Both the position numbers and the translations under genes were made by a program. From NCBI RefSeq assembly GCF_900100085.1, contig NZ_FNEJ01000007.1, positions 1 to 64,000 on the forward strand: a stretch of 64,000 nucleotides of DNA, in the 5' to 3' direction. The notes under the pieces are model-generated. The model was not told where the DNA came from. It saw only the letters and a program-made list of their open reading frames with translations, and searched no databases. The DNA comes from Salipiger marinus. GTDB taxonomy: Bacteria; Pseudomonadota; Alphaproteobacteria; Rhodobacterales; Rhodobacteraceae. This document shows, piece by piece, positions 7,538 to 16,919 of the stretch (the first letter of the stretch is position 1; the number at the start of each line of letters is the position of its first letter).

Positions 7538-8535
7538 AAAAATTCCTCAACACGCCCGAAGCCTTTGTCGACGAGATGCTGGAGGGCATCTACCGCGCGC
7601 ATCCGCAGGTGACCCATGCCGCAGGCGACCTGCGCTGCTACGTCACCGCCAATCCGGTGCCGGGCAAGGTCGGCATCGTCACCGGCGGCGGGTCGGGGCA
7701 CCTGCCCACCTTCCTTGGCTTCGTGGGCGAAAACATGCTGGACGGCTGCGCCGTGGGGGGCGTGTTCCAGTCGCCCAGCTCTGACCAGATCCTCGAAGTG
7801 ACCAAGCATGTCGATCAGGGCGCGGGGGTGCTGTATCTTTACGGCAATTACACCGGCGACATCATGAATTTCGACATGGCGGGCGAACTGGCCGAGCTGG
7901 AGGACATCACCACCCGCACCGTCATGGGCAATGACGATGTCGCCTCTTCGGTGGTGGGCGAAGAACACAAGCGGCGCGGCGTGGCGGGGATTTTCTTCCT
8001 CTACAAGGCGGCCGGGGCCGCCGCCGCCGAGATGCTGCCGCTCGACGAGGTGGCGCGCATCACCGACAAGGCCCGCGCCCGCACCCGCACCATGGGTGTC
8101 GCCCTGTCGCCTTGCATCGTGCCGGAAGTCGGCAAGCCCAGCTTCACCATCGGCGAGAACGAGATGGAGATCGGCATGGGCATCCATGGCGAGCCGGGCA
8201 TCTCGCGCGAGCCGCTGAAGCCCGCCGACGAGGTGGTGGACGTGATGATGGCGCGCATCTTTGCCGAAACCGACTACAAGAGCGGCGACGAGGTGGCGGT
8301 GCTGATCAACGGGCTGGGCGCCACCCCGCTGGAAGAGCTGTATATCCTGTTCCGCCGGGTCTCGATCCTGATGGAAGAGCGCGGCGTGACCATTCGCCAT
8401 TGCTGGCTGGGGGAATTCGCCACCTCCATGGAAATGGCGGGGGCCTCGATTTCCGTGCTGCATCTGGATGACGAGCTGGAGCCGCTGCTGGCCAAGCCGG
8501 TGAACACGCCGTTCTTCAAACATATCAAGGTGTAA
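7534..8535 (+). CDS. dhaK: Dihydroxyacetone kinase subunit DhaK (ketose-binding)
   Basis: 333 residues. The substrate-binding subunit of a two-part dihydroxyacetone-type kinase. The catalytic set falls at the same numbers as in E. coli DhaK: His56 in GGGSGHLP, Asp109 in NYTGDIMN, and His218 in MGIHGEPG, the histidine that holds the ketone as a hemiaminal. ATG 7534 overlaps the permease stop by four bases. With DhaL it would phosphorylate dihydroxyacetone or a longer ketose such as an erythrulose. Kinases of this family serve tetritol pathways in other bacteria, so the substrate is not settled. No dhaM phosphotransfer gene is visible, which suggests an ATP-driven enzyme. Confidence 0.92.
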   Translation: MKKFLNTPEAFVDEMLEGIYRAHPQVTHAAGDLRCYVTANPVPGKVGIVTGGGSGHLPTFLGFVGENMLDGCAVGGVFQSPSSDQILEVTKHVDQGAGVLYLYGNYTGDIMNFDMAGELAELEDITTRTVMGNDDVASSVVGEEHKRRGVAGIFFLYKAAGAAAAEMLPLDEVARITDKARARTRTMGVALSPCIVPEVGKPSFTIGENEMEIGMGIHGEPGISREPLKPADEVVDVMMARIFAETDYKSGDEVAVLINGLGATPLEELYILFRRVSILMEERGVTIRHCWLGEFATSMEMAGASISVLHLDDELEPLLAKPVNTPFFKHIKV

Positions 8536-8538
8536 GCC

Positions 8539-9165
8539 ATGGCGATGACCGCAGAGCAGACCCGCGCCTTCTATCCCGCATGGGCGGAGCGTTTTGCCGC
8601 CGAACGCGAGGCGCTGATCGCGCTGGATGGCAAGGTGGGCGACAGCGATCTGGGCATCACCATGTCCAAGGGCTTTGCCGCCGCGCGTGACGCGGTGGCA
8701 GCGCTGGAGGAGGCCACGATCGCCGGACAGATGAAGGCAGCAGGGGCGGCGCTGGCCAAGGCCGCGCCGTCGACCATGGGCACGCTGATGGCGACCGGGT
8801 TCCTGCGCGGCTTCAAGGCGCTGGAAAGTGCCGGGCAGTTCGGCACGCCCGAGGCAGCGACCTTCTGGCGCGCCTATGCCGAAGGTGTCGCGCAGCGCGG
8901 CAAGGCGCAGCTTGGCGACAAGACCGTGCTGGACGTGCTTGATCCCATCGCCGCAGCGCTGGAGGCCAGCGGCTCCCCGCTGCCGCAGGCGCTGGACGAG
9001 GCGGTGACGGCGGCAGCCGCAGCGCTGGAGGCGACCAAGGACATGGTGGCCCAGCATGGCAAGGCTGCCGCCTTTCAGGAGAAATCGCGCGGCCTTCCCG
9101 ATGCGGGCGGCACCGTTGCCGTGATGCTGGTGGAAGTGATGCGCGACGTGGCCCACCGCCCGTAA
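8539..9165 (+). CDS. dhaL: Dihydroxyacetone kinase subunit DhaL (nucleotide-binding)
   Basis: 208 residues with the all-helical DhaL fold. The three Mg-nucleotide aspartates are Asp30, Asp35 and Asp37 in LDGKVGDSDLG, the same numbers as in E. coli DhaL. The phosphate-loop segment is APSTMGTLMATGF. It supplies the phosphoryl group to the ketose bound in DhaK. It follows dhaK after three bases and is the last gene of the LacI-controlled operon, followed by an intrinsic terminator. With DhaK it makes up about 540 residues, the size of a single-chain ATP-dependent kinase split in two. Confidence 0.92.
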   Translation: MAMTAEQTRAFYPAWAERFAAEREALIALDGKVGDSDLGITMSKGFAAARDAVAALEEATIAGQMKAAGAALAKAAPSTMGTLMATGFLRGFKALESAGQFGTPEAATFWRAYAEGVAQRGKAQLGDKTVLDVLDPIAAALEASGSPLPQALDEAVTAAAAALEATKDMVAQHGKAAAFQEKSRGLPDAGGTVAVMLVEVMRDVAHRP

Positions 9166-9194
9166 CGCCGACACGGCACAACGCAACTGCCATG

Positions 9195-9224
9195 AACGCG
9201 CGGGCCGCAGGGTCCGCGCGTTTT
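9195..9224 (+). terminator. Intrinsic terminator after dhaL
   Basis: A 12-bp stem with one G-U pair (AACGCGCGGGCC with GGTCCGCGCGTT) around loop GCAG, ending in TTTT. It closes the permease-to-dhaL operon. Confidence 0.75.
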
Positions 9225-9275
9225 GCCATGTGCTGCAGCCGCAGCGGCGCCCATGCTGCATGTGCGAAAAGCCTC

Positions 9276-9422
9276 ATCATATGATCTGATTCGCTCATGC
9301 GGAGGGCCGGAAGCGCGCCTGCCGCCCTGAATCCGCGCGGTGACATCTACCTAATGCCCTGAAATTACGCAGTTTTATGTATGATGTGAGTTTTTGTTTG
9401 CAGAAAGATGAAATTACATCAT
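9276..9422. promoter_or_regulatory. Promoter/operator region of the DeoR-type gene
   Basis: The 282-base gap 9166-9447 becomes AT-rich toward the gene. It holds the palindrome ATCATATGAT (9276-9285), a TATGAT -10-like hexamer (9380-9385), inverted ATGATGT (9381-9387) and ACATCAT (9416-9422), and direct GAAATTAC copies (9361-9368, 9410-9417). Some of these are likely DeoR operators. No good -35 box is seen. Confidence 0.4.
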
Positions 9423-9447
9423 TCTGGCGCCAAAGAGGGGGAGTCCG

Positions 9448-10230
9448 ATGAGCGAAGCGCACCGCCATCATGCCATTGCCAATCTGCTGGAAGAGCGGCC
9501 CTTCGTTTCGGTGAAGGAGCTTCAGCTGATGCTGCGCGTCTCTGCCGCCACCGTGCGCCGCGACATCGACAAGCTCGACGATGCCGGCGTGGCGCGGAAG
9601 GTGCATGGCGGGCTCGCGGCGCTGGAGGGCGGGCGCCAGCGCAAGGCGGTGTCGCTGCCCTTTGTCGAAAACCGCGACATCGCGGTGGAGGCAAAGCGCG
9701 CCATCGCGGTGGAGGCGTCAAAGCTGGTGCGCGATGGCAGCCTGATCATCGTGCATGGCGGATCCACCTGTTTCGAATTCGGCACCCGCATCGCCAACCG
9801 CAACCTGCGCGTCTTCACCAATTCCATGCCGCTGGCCGCCTATCTCAGCGAACAGGGCACCTGCCAGTTGACGGTGGGCGGCGGCGATCTGCACCGCGAA
9901 CCCGGCATTCTTTATGATCCGGCGCGGGGCGGCTATGAATTCTACGCCGCGCAATTCTATGTCGGCGCGCTGGGGGTCAGCCAGGACGGGCTCTTGGAAA
10001 ACCATCCGCTGCTGGTGCGCTTCATCAACGACATGTGCGGGCTGGCCAACGAGATCATCGTGCTGGTCGACAGCCGCAAGTTTTCCGAACGCCCGTCCAG
10101 CGTGGCGCTGCCGCTCAGCCGGGTGACGCGGCTTATCACCGATGACGGCCTGTCGGACCGCGACGCCGCCATGCTGGAAGAGGAAGGCGTGGCCTTCAGC
10201 ATCGCGCCAACGGCACGGGGGGCGGCATGA
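9448..10230 (+). CDS. DeoR-family transcriptional regulator
   Basis: 260 residues. An N-terminal DeoR winged helix-turn-helix (about residues 5-58, with [25 protein letters not shown]) is followed by a DeoRC sugar-phosphate sensor domain with the ribose-phosphate-isomerase-like fold. AGAGGGGGAG precedes the ATG. It is the first gene of the operon with the second sugar importer, and its stop overlaps the ATPase start by four bases, so it probably regulates its own operon. DeoR proteins usually sense a phosphorylated sugar, which would fit the DhaKL or AraB product (inference). Confidence 0.9.
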   Translation: MSEAHRHHAIANLLEERPFVSVKELQLMLRVSAATVRRDIDKLDDAGVARKVHGGLAALEGGRQRKAVSLPFVENRDIAVEAKRAIAVEASKLVRDGSLIIVHGGSTCFEFGTRIANRNLRVFTNSMPLAAYLSEQGTCQLTVGGGDLHREPGILYDPARGGYEFYAAQFYVGALGVSQDGLLENHPLLVRFINDMCGLANEIIVLVDSRKFSERPSSVALPLSRVTRLITDDGLSDRDAAMLEEEGVAFSIAPTARGAA

Positions 10231-11753
10231 CCGAGGCTCAGGGAACCCCGCTTCTGGAAATGCGCGGCATTTCCAAGACCTTTGGCCCGGTGCGGGCGCT
10301 GGCCGACGTGTCGCTGACCGTCTGGCCCGGCGAGGTGCACGCCCTGATGGGGGAAAACGGCGCGGGCAAGTCGACGCTGATGAAGGTGCTGTCGGGCGCC
10401 TATGTCGCCGACCGCGGCGGCGAGGTGCGGGTGGATGGCGTGCCGGTGCCGACGGGGGATCCCAAACAGGCCCGCGCGCGCGGCATCGCGGTGATCTATC
10501 AGGAACTGTCGCTGGCCCCGAACCTGAGCGTGGCCGAAAACATCTTTCTGGGGCGCGAACCCTCTGCTGGCGGGCTGGTGAACCGGGCGCGCATGTATGA
10601 CCGCGCCCGCCCGGTGCTGCGGCGGCTTGGTGTGGATTTTGGCCCGGAAACCCGGGTCGCGGGCCTGTCTCTGGGCGAACGGCAGCTGGTGGAGATCGCC
10701 CGCGCGCTGGCCTCGGACGCGCGGATCATCGTCATGGACGAACCCACCACCTCGCTGTCCAGCCGCGAGACGGAAAAGCTGTTCGAGGTGATCACGGCGC
10801 TGACCGGGCAGGGCATCGCCATCATCTATATCAGCCACCGCATGGACGAGGTGTATCGCCTGTCCGACCGCTGTTCGGTGCTGCGCGACGGCAGCTATGT
10901 CGGCACGCTGGACCGCGACGAGCTGTCGGCGCGCAAGCTGGTGGCGATGATGGTCGGGCGCGATCTCAGCTCGTTCTACAAGAAGGACCATGTGGCCAGC
11001 GAAGGCGCCCGCAACGTGGTGCTGAAGGTGGAGGGCATGTCGGATGGCAGGCTGGTGAAGGACTGCAGCTTCGAGGTGCACGAGGGCGAGGTGCTGGGCA
11101 TCTCGGGCCTTGTCGGGTCGGGGCGGACCGAACTCGCGCGGCTGATCTATGGCGCCGATCCCGCCAGCGCAGGCCGGGTGTGGCTGAACGGCACCGACGT
11201 GACGCCGCGCAGCCCGCGCGCGGCGCTGGATCACGGCATCGTCTACCTGACCGAGGACCGCAAGTCGCTGGGCCTGTTTCTGGACATGACGATTCAGGAA
11301 AACATCTCCATGTGCGTTCTGGAAAAGGATGCAGGGACGGCGGGCACGCTGAATTTCCGCGCAGCGGCCAGCCGCGCGGCCTCGGCCATCAAAAACCTCG
11401 CCATCAAGACCCCTTCGGCGAAGCTGCCCGTCGGGGCGCTGTCGGGCGGCAACCAGCAGAAGGTGCTGCTGGCGCGCCTGCTGGAGGCGAAGCCCCGCGT
11501 CGTGATCCTCGACGAGCCGACGCGCGGGGTCGATGTGGGCGCAAAATCCGAGATTTACCGGCTGATCGACCAACTGGCCCGCGAGGGGCTGGCGGTGGTG
11601 ATGATCTCGTCCGAACTGCCCGAGATCGTGGGCGTTGCGGACCGGGTGCTGGTCATGCGCGAAGGCCGGATCGTGGGCGAGGTCCGCGCCGCCCCCGGTC
11701 GTCCGGTGGAACAGGAAGAGATCATGACGCTGTCGACGGGAGCCGCCGCCTGA
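10227..11753 (+). CDS. Sugar ABC transporter ATP-binding protein (RbsA-like)
   Basis: 508 residues with two fused NBDs. NBD1 has Walker [10 protein letters not shown], signature [15 protein letters not shown] and Walker [14 protein letters not shown]2 has the usual degenerate Walker [10 protein letters not shown], signature LSGGNQQKV and intact Walker [14 protein letters not shown]. It energises the permease at 11785 for the sugar bound by the protein at 12826. The order regulator, ATPase, permease, binding protein matches the classical ribose-type arrangement with a single permease. The four-base overlap with the DeoR-type gene indicates translational coupling. Confidence 0.92.
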   Translation: MTEAQGTPLLEMRGISKTFGPVRALADVSLTVWPGEVHALMGENGAGKSTLMKVLSGAYVADRGGEVRVDGVPVPTGDPKQARARGIAVIYQELSLAPNLSVAENIFLGREPSAGGLVNRARMYDRARPVLRRLGVDFGPETRVAGLSLGERQLVEIARALASDARIIVMDEPTTSLSSRETEKLFEVITALTGQGIAIIYISHRMDEVYRLSDRCSVLRDGSYVGTLDRDELSARKLVAMMVGRDLSSFYKKDHVASEGARNVVLKVEGMSDGRLVKDCSFEVHEGEVLGISGLVGSGRTELARLIYGADPASAGRVWLNGTDVTPRSPRAALDHGIVYLTEDRKSLGLFLDMTIQENISMCVLEKDAGTAGTLNFRAAASRAASAIKNLAIKTPSAKLPVGALSGGNQQKVLLARLLEAKPRVVILDEPTRGVDVGAKSEIYRLIDQLAREGLAVVMISSELPEIVGVADRVLVMREGRIVGEVRAAPGRPVEQEEIMTLSTGAAA

Positions 11754-11784
11754 CGGCAGCCCCGCGACCGCAAGGGAGGAAAGA

Positions 11785-12780
11785 ATGAGCGACGCGCAAG
11801 AGGGAACCGGGGCGGCCAGGTCCGGCGGCACCGCCGCCCGGATGAAAGGCGCCGTCATGGCGATGGGGATGCTGCCGGTGCTGATCCTGCTGGCCATCGG
11901 CTTCGAGCTGATGACCGGCAAGTTCCTGTCGGTGAACAACCTGTCCATCGTGACGCAGCAGGCCTCCATCAACGTGGTGCTGGCGGCGGGCATGACCTTC
12001 GTCATCCTGACCGGCGGGATCGACCTGTCGGTGGGCGCGGTGCTGGCGGCCTCGGCCATGGCGGCGGTCAGCATGTCGCTGATCCCCGATCTGGGGCTGC
12101 TCGGCATTCCGGCGGGGCTGGCCGTGGGGCTGGTCTTTGGCCTCGCCAATGGCTGCCTCATCGCCTTTCTCGGCCTGCCGCCCTTCATCGTCACGCTGGG
12201 CTCGCTGACCGCCGTGCGCGGCGTGGCCCGGCTGATGGGGGATGACACGACGGTGTTCAACGCCGATCTGCCCTTTGAATTCATCGGCAACGGCACGCTG
12301 TTCGGGGTGCCATGGCTGGCGATCTTTGCCCTGATCACCGTGGTGGTGTCGTGGTTCATCCTGCGCCGCACCGTGCTGGGCACATGGATCTATGCCGTGG
12401 GCGGCAATCCCGAAGCGGCGCGCCTGACCGGCATCAAGGTCAGCCTCGTGCTGCTCTTCGTCTATGCCATGTCGGGCCTGCTGTCGGGTCTGGGCGGGGT
12501 GATGTCGGCGGCCCGGCTTTACGCGGCCAACGGGTTGCAGCTGGGTCAGGCCTACGAGCTGGACGCGATCGCGGCGGTGATCCTTGGCGGCACCTCCTTT
12601 GTCGGCGGGGTAGGGTCGATCTGGGGCACGCTGATCGGTGCGCTGATCATCGCGGTGCTGTCCAACGGGCTGATCCTGACCGGCGTTTCCGACATCTGGC
12701 AGTTCATCATCAAGGGGCTGGTCATCATCGCCGCCGTGGCGCTGGACCGCTACCGGCTCAAAGGCGGGGCGCGGACCTGA
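11785..12780 (+). CDS. Sugar ABC transporter permease (RbsC-like)
   Basis: 331 residues with about eight to ten membrane segments. The signature is FVILTGGIDLSVGAVLA near residue 75, and the second family motif is AVILGGTSFVGGVGSIWG near residue 265. Both are close to RbsC. It acts as a homodimeric channel with the ATPase at 10227. AAGGGAGGAAAG precedes the ATG. The start lies 31 bases after the ATPase stop. Confidence 0.92.
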   Translation: MSDAQEGTGAARSGGTAARMKGAVMAMGMLPVLILLAIGFELMTGKFLSVNNLSIVTQQASINVVLAAGMTFVILTGGIDLSVGAVLAASAMAAVSMSLIPDLGLLGIPAGLAVGLVFGLANGCLIAFLGLPPFIVTLGSLTAVRGVARLMGDDTTVFNADLPFEFIGNGTLFGVPWLAIFALITVVVSWFILRRTVLGTWIYAVGGNPEAARLTGIKVSLVLLFVYAMSGLLSGLGGVMSAARLYAANGLQLGQAYELDAIAAVILGGTSFVGGVGSIWGTLIGALIIAVLSNGLILTGVSDIWQFIIKGLVIIAAVALDRYRLKGGART

Positions 12781-12825
12781 CCGGTCGGCCCCCGGAACAC
12801 GCTCACGCATCACAGGGAGGAAACC

Positions 12826-13779
12826 ATGCGTAAGATCACCACATTGCTGACGACCGCGACCTGCGCGGCGCTGCTGGCCGCAGGCGGCGCGCAGGCTCAG
12901 GACAAGAAACTGGAAAGCATCGGCATTTCGGTCGGCCTGCTGGGCAACCCGTTCTTTGTCGCCACCATCAAGGGCATCGAGGACCGCGCCCGCGAGATCA
13001 ATCCCGACGTGCAGGTGACCTCGGTCTCGGCGGATTACGACCTGAACAAGCAGGCCAGCCAGATCGACAACTTCATCGCGGCGGAGGTGGACATCATCAT
13101 GCTGAACGCGGTGGATGCCAATGCCATCGCCCCGGCGGTGAAGCGTGCCAAGGCGGCGGGCATCGTGGTCGCGGCCTTTGACGTGTCCGCCCCCGGTGCC
13201 GATGTCACCGTGATGACCGACAACGTCGATGCCGGGCGCAAGGCCTGCCAGTATATCGTCGACAACCTCGAAGGCGGGGCGGGCGACGTGGTCATCATCA
13301 ACGGGCCGCAAAGCTCGTCGATCATCGACCGGGTGGCGGGCTGTCAGGAGGTGTTCAGCGCCCATGACGGCATCAACGTGCTGTCGGACGACCAGAACGG
13401 GCAGGCCTCGCGCGATGGCGGGCTGGACGTGATGCAGGGCATCCTGACCCGCTACGACCATATCGACGGCGTCTTCGCCATCAACGACCCGACCGCAGTT
13501 GGCGCGGCACTGGCGGCCAAGCAGCTGGGGCGCGACGAGTTCATCATCACCGGCGTCGACGGCGCCCCGGTGATCGAGGACGAACTGTCCAAAGGCGACG
13601 GCTCGCTCATCAAGGCCTCCGCCTCGCAGGATCCGTATGTGATGGCGGGCGAGGCGCTGAAGATGGGCTATGACGTGTTCATGGGCAACACCCCGGCAGA
13701 AGACACCGTGCTGCTGGAGCCGGAACTGATCACCGCCGACAACCTTGAAGGCTATCAGGGCTGGACCGACCCGCGCTGA
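12826..13779 (+). CDS. Periplasmic sugar-binding protein (RbsB-like)
   Basis: 317 residues. The Sec signal peptide is about residues 1-25 (ending GGAQAQD). The mature Peripla_BP_4 protein shows GLLGNPFFVATIKGIEDRA and DGVFAINDPTAVGAALA, strongly RbsB-like; the latter contains the family NDPTA segment. GGGAGGAAACC precedes the ATG. It captures a monosaccharide, probably a pentose given the downstream araD-araB, for the permease at 11785. A UNCG-capped hairpin follows the gene. Confidence 0.9.
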   Translation: MRKITTLLTTATCAALLAAGGAQAQDKKLESIGISVGLLGNPFFVATIKGIEDRAREINPDVQVTSVSADYDLNKQASQIDNFIAAEVDIIMLNAVDANAIAPAVKRAKAAGIVVAAFDVSAPGADVTVMTDNVDAGRKACQYIVDNLEGGAGDVVIINGPQSSSIIDRVAGCQEVFSAHDGINVLSDDQNGQASRDGGLDVMQGILTRYDHIDGVFAINDPTAVGAALAAKQLGRDEFIITGVDGAPVIEDELSKGDGSLIKASASQDPYVMAGEALKMGYDVFMGNTPAEDTVLLEPELITADNLEGYQGWTDPR

Positions 13780-13789
13780 CCGCTTCCCC

Positions 13790-13815
13790 GGACGGTGCCC
13801 TGCGGGGCGCCGTCC
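13790..13815 (+). terminator. UNCG-capped hairpin after binding-protein gene
   Basis: GGACGGTGCCC pairs with GGGCGCCGTCC (11 bp, one G-U) around loop TGCG closed by C-G, i.e. an extra-stable UNCG tetraloop in RNA. There is no T-run. It probably sets a partial stop or a processing point between the importer genes and araD-araB. Confidence 0.6.
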
Positions 13816-13868
13816 CTCTCCGGACAGAGGTCCGGACCCCCGGACGTGACAAACCACGAGGAGCAGCG

Positions 13869-14558
13869 ATGACGCTTGCCGCACTCAGACAGGCTGTTCT
13901 TGATGCCAATCTCGCCACCGTGCAGCACGGGCTGGTCAAGGCGACCTTCGGCAATGCCAGCGGCATCGACCGCGCCTCGGGACGCATCGCCATCAAGCCG
14001 TCGGGCGTGCCCTATGACGACATGACGCCGGACCATATGGTCATCACCGATCTGGACGGCGGCACGCTGGACAACAGATACCGCCCGTCTTCGGATCTGG
14101 ACACGCATCTGGTGCTTTACCGCGCCTTTCCCACCATCGGCGCGATCATCCACACCCATTCCACCTATGCCACGATCATGGCGCAGGCCCGGCGCCCGAT
14201 CCCGCCGCTTGGCACCACCCATGCCGATTACTTCCACGGCACCATCCCGGTGACCCGCGACCTGACCCCCGAAGAGATCACCACGCGCTATGTGGAGTCG
14301 ACGGGCGAGGTCATCGTCGAGACGGTGGGGGCGGGCGATCCGCTGGCGATCCCGGCGGTGCTGGTGGCGGGGCATGGTCCCTTTGTCTGGGGCCGCGACC
14401 CCGAAGAGGCGGTGCTGAACGCGCTGATCCTTGAAGAAGTGGCAAAAATGGCGTGGCATGGCGCCGCGCTGGACGCGTCGCCGCCGCCGATCTCGCAGGC
14501 GCTGCTGGACCGCCACTTCCTGCGCAAACACGGGGCGAACGCCACTTACGGGCAGTAG
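13869..14558 (+). CDS. araD: L-ribulose-5-phosphate 4-epimerase
   Basis: 229 residues, against 231 in E. coli AraD. A zinc-dependent class II aldolase-fold enzyme that interconverts L-ribulose-5-phosphate and D-xylulose-5-phosphate. The metal and catalytic residues are in place: Asp76 in RPSSD, His95 and His97 in IIHTHST, His169 in AGHGPF, and Asp120 in TTHADYFHGTIPVTR. The latter stretch and the end HGANATYGQ are AraD hallmarks. ACGAGGAG precedes the ATG. It is followed by araB after 33 bases and connects the importer to the pentose phosphate pathway. Confidence 0.93.
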   Translation: MTLAALRQAVLDANLATVQHGLVKATFGNASGIDRASGRIAIKPSGVPYDDMTPDHMVITDLDGGTLDNRYRPSSDLDTHLVLYRAFPTIGAIIHTHSTYATIMAQARRPIPPLGTTHADYFHGTIPVTRDLTPEEITTRYVESTGEVIVETVGAGDPLAIPAVLVAGHGPFVWGRDPEEAVLNALILEEVAKMAWHGAALDASPPPISQALLDRHFLRKHGANATYGQ

Positions 14559-14591
14559 ACGCTGCCACAGATGTCAAGGGAGGAGCCGTCG

Positions 14592-16163
14592 ATGCCACTG
14601 GTCGCCGGAGCAGATTTCGGCACGCTCAGCGTGCGGGTCACCATCATGGACACCCAAAGCGGCGAGATCCGCGGATCCGCCTCTGCGGGCTACCCGCTGC
14701 ACCGCGATCCCGCCGATCCGCTGGTCGCCCGGCAGTCGCATGACGACCAGATGGAGGCGCTGTGCCGCGCCATGCGGCAGGCCATCGACGCGGCGGGGAT
14801 CGAGGGCGGGCAGATCGCCGCCTTTGCCGCCGATACCACCGGATCGAGCGTGATCCCGCTCGACGAGCGGCTGCAGCCCTTGGCGGACTATTACCTGTGG
14901 TGCGATCACACCGCCCATGCCGAGGCCGCCGAGATCACCGCCCGCGCTCGCGAGGACGGGATCGAGGCCATCGACTGGTGCGGCGGCACCTACAGCCACG
15001 AATGGGGCTATTCGAAGCTGCTGCATTTCCTGCGCCATAACCCCGGCCTGCGCGGCCGCGTGGCCACGGCGGCGGAAAACTGCGACATGATCGCGGCCAC
15101 GCTCTGCGGCATCACCTCTCCGGCGGACATGCCGCGCAGCATCTGCGCCATGGGGCATAAATGGATGTGGGGGGAGCGCTGGGGCGGGCTGCCGCCGCAG
15201 GAGTTCCTGTCCCGCGTCGATCCGCTGCTGGACGGGATCAACGACCGCATCACCGGACGCTGGGGCCATTCGCTGCAGCAGGCCGGGCGGCTTGGCACGG
15301 ACTGGGCCGGGCGGATGGGGCTGGCGGCGGGCATTCCGCTGCCCTTCGGCGCCTTTGACGCGCATTGGGATGCGGTCGGCACCGGCTGTGCTGCGGGGGA
15401 TGTGGTCAATGTGGTGGGCACCTCCACCTGCATCATCGCGCTGGCCGATCCGGCCAGCGGTCCGGTGCCCGGCATCTGCGGCGCGGTGCCCGGCAGCGTC
15501 GTGCCCGGGGTCATCGGGGTCGAGGCGGGGCAGTCCGCCACCGGCGATCTGTTCGAGGCCATCGCGCGGCGCGCGGGCACCGATGTGGCCAGCCTCTGCG
15601 CGGGGCTGGAAGACTACGGCCCCGGCGCCAGCGGCCTGATGCGCCTGCCTTGGGACAATGGCGACCGCACCGTGCTGGTGCGTCCCGATCTGGGCGGCAT
15701 CACGCTGGGCTGGGATCTGGCGCATGGCCCCGCCGACGAGATGCACGCGGCCATCGAAGGCATGGCGCTGCATGTCAGCCTCATCATCGACCGCATGCGG
15801 TCGGGGGGTGCCGAATTCACCCGGGTGATCAACGCGGGCGGCATTCCGCAGAAAAATGACGTGCTGAACCAGATCTATGCCGATGTGCTGCAGCGCGAGG
15901 TGCATGTGCCGCAGCGCTCGCCGGTGGGGGTGGGGGCCTGCATCTTCGCCGCCATGGCGGCAGGGGCTTTCCCCGATCTGGCCACGGCGCAGGCCGCCAT
16001 GTGCCCGCCGATGCGCGTCTTTGCACCCCGGCCCGAGCGGGCGGCGGCCTATGCCGAGCTGTCTGGCATGTTCCGCGACGTCTATCAGGCGTTTGGCGCG
16101 GGCGAGCCCTGCGATCTGGGCCGGGTGCTGCCGACGCTGCGCCGCTTCCGCCTGGGCCACTGA
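14592..16163 (+). CDS. araB: Ribulokinase (FGGY family)
   Basis: 523 residues. FGGY kinase with N-terminal ATP-fold motif GADFGTLSVRVTIMD, matching AraB, and substrate-side WCDHTAHAEA near residue 100. The C-terminal domain carries VVGTSTCI and NAGGIPQKND. It phosphorylates L-ribulose (possibly other ketopentoses) for AraD. ATG 14592 is preferred because AAGGGAGGAG lies just upstream; an ATG at 14571 would place that ribosome site inside the gene. No arabinose isomerase (araA) is present in the window, so the ketose must arrive ready-made or be made elsewhere. It is convergent with the FCD-GntR gene, 21 bases away. Confidence 0.93.
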   Translation: MPLVAGADFGTLSVRVTIMDTQSGEIRGSASAGYPLHRDPADPLVARQSHDDQMEALCRAMRQAIDAAGIEGGQIAAFAADTTGSSVIPLDERLQPLADYYLWCDHTAHAEAAEITARAREDGIEAIDWCGGTYSHEWGYSKLLHFLRHNPGLRGRVATAAENCDMIAATLCGITSPADMPRSICAMGHKWMWGERWGGLPPQEFLSRVDPLLDGINDRITGRWGHSLQQAGRLGTDWAGRMGLAAGIPLPFGAFDAHWDAVGTGCAAGDVVNVVGTSTCIIALADPASGPVPGICGAVPGSVVPGVIGVEAGQSATGDLFEAIARRAGTDVASLCAGLEDYGPGASGLMRLPWDNGDRTVLVRPDLGGITLGWDLAHGPADEMHAAIEGMALHVSLIIDRMRSGGAEFTRVINAGGIPQKNDVLNQIYADVLQREVHVPQRSPVGVGACIFAAMAAGAFPDLATAQAAMCPPMRVFAPRPERAAAYAELSGMFRDVYQAFGAGEPCDLGRVLPTLRRFRLGH

Positions 16164-16184
16164 GACCGGGGCGCGCGGCGGCGG

Positions 16185-16919
16185 TCAGAGCAGGGCGGCC
16201 TTTTCCGGCACGGCGTTCCAGTAGCCGTCCTGTATGACGCGGCGCATCGCTTCGCGCGCCTCCTGCGGCGCGCCAGAGGCGATGGCGGCCACGATGGCGC
16301 GGTGGCTCTGCGCCACCTTCTCGCGCCGGTCCGACAGCGCCGCCCCCTGATCCGACAGGAACAGCGAATAAAGCGCTGTCTGCACCAGATCGCCCAGCGA
16401 CTGCAGGAACCGGTTGCCCGAGAGCCGCAGCACCTCCTTGTGGAATTCGTAATCGGCCAGCGCAAAATCGGCGCGGCTGTCGGCGCGGGCCAGATCGTCG
16501 CACAGCTCGTAAAGCTGCGCGCAGGCGATGCGGTTGGTCCGTGCGGCGGCCTGAGCGGCGGCGGCGGGTTCAAAGATCATGCGGATCTCGAACAGTTCCT
16601 CGTAGAAGCGCGTCGGGTTCTTGACCGTGGCATGCCAGCGCATCACGTCCTGATCGAACATCGTCCATTCATTGGCGGGCCGGACATGGGTGCCGACCTT
16701 GGCCTTGGACTGGATCAGCCCCTTGGCGATCAGCGTCTTCTTGGCCTCGCGCACGACGGTGCGCGAGACGCCGAACATCTCGCACAGGTCGGGATCCAGC
16801 GGGATCATGGTTTCCGGCGGGTATTCGCCCGCGACGATGGCGCGGCCCAGCTGATCCACAACAAAGGCCGTGTGGTTGGAGGCGCGTTCGCCCCCGCCCC
16901 CCGCCTGCACCAGCGTCAT
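16185..16919 (-). CDS. GntR-family regulator, FadR/FCD type
   Basis: 244 residues. GntR winged helix at about residues 20-75, with PLDPDLCEMFGVSRTVVREA. A helical FCD ligand domain follows, with the metal-type Asp/His pattern (YEFHKEVLRLSGN; AQSHRAIVAAI). The start at 16919 is chosen because ATGA overlaps the stop of the upstream permease gene; a longer frame to 17033 would run into that gene. It is the last gene of the ytfQRT-yjfF-like operon and probably senses its sugar or a metabolite. A candidate operator, AAGTAATACTT, lies in the operon promoter. Confidence 0.88.
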   Translation of the reverse strand: MTLVQAGGGGERASNHTAFVVDQLGRAIVAGEYPPETMIPLDPDLCEMFGVSRTVVREAKKTLIAKGLIQSKAKVGTHVRPANEWTMFDQDVMRWHATVKNPTRFYEELFEIRMIFEPAAAAQAAARTNRIACAQLYELCDDLARADSRADFALADYEFHKEVLRLSGNRFLQSLGDLVQTALYSLFLSDQGAALSDRREKVAQSHRAIVAAIASGAPQEAREAMRRVIQDGYWNAVPEKAALL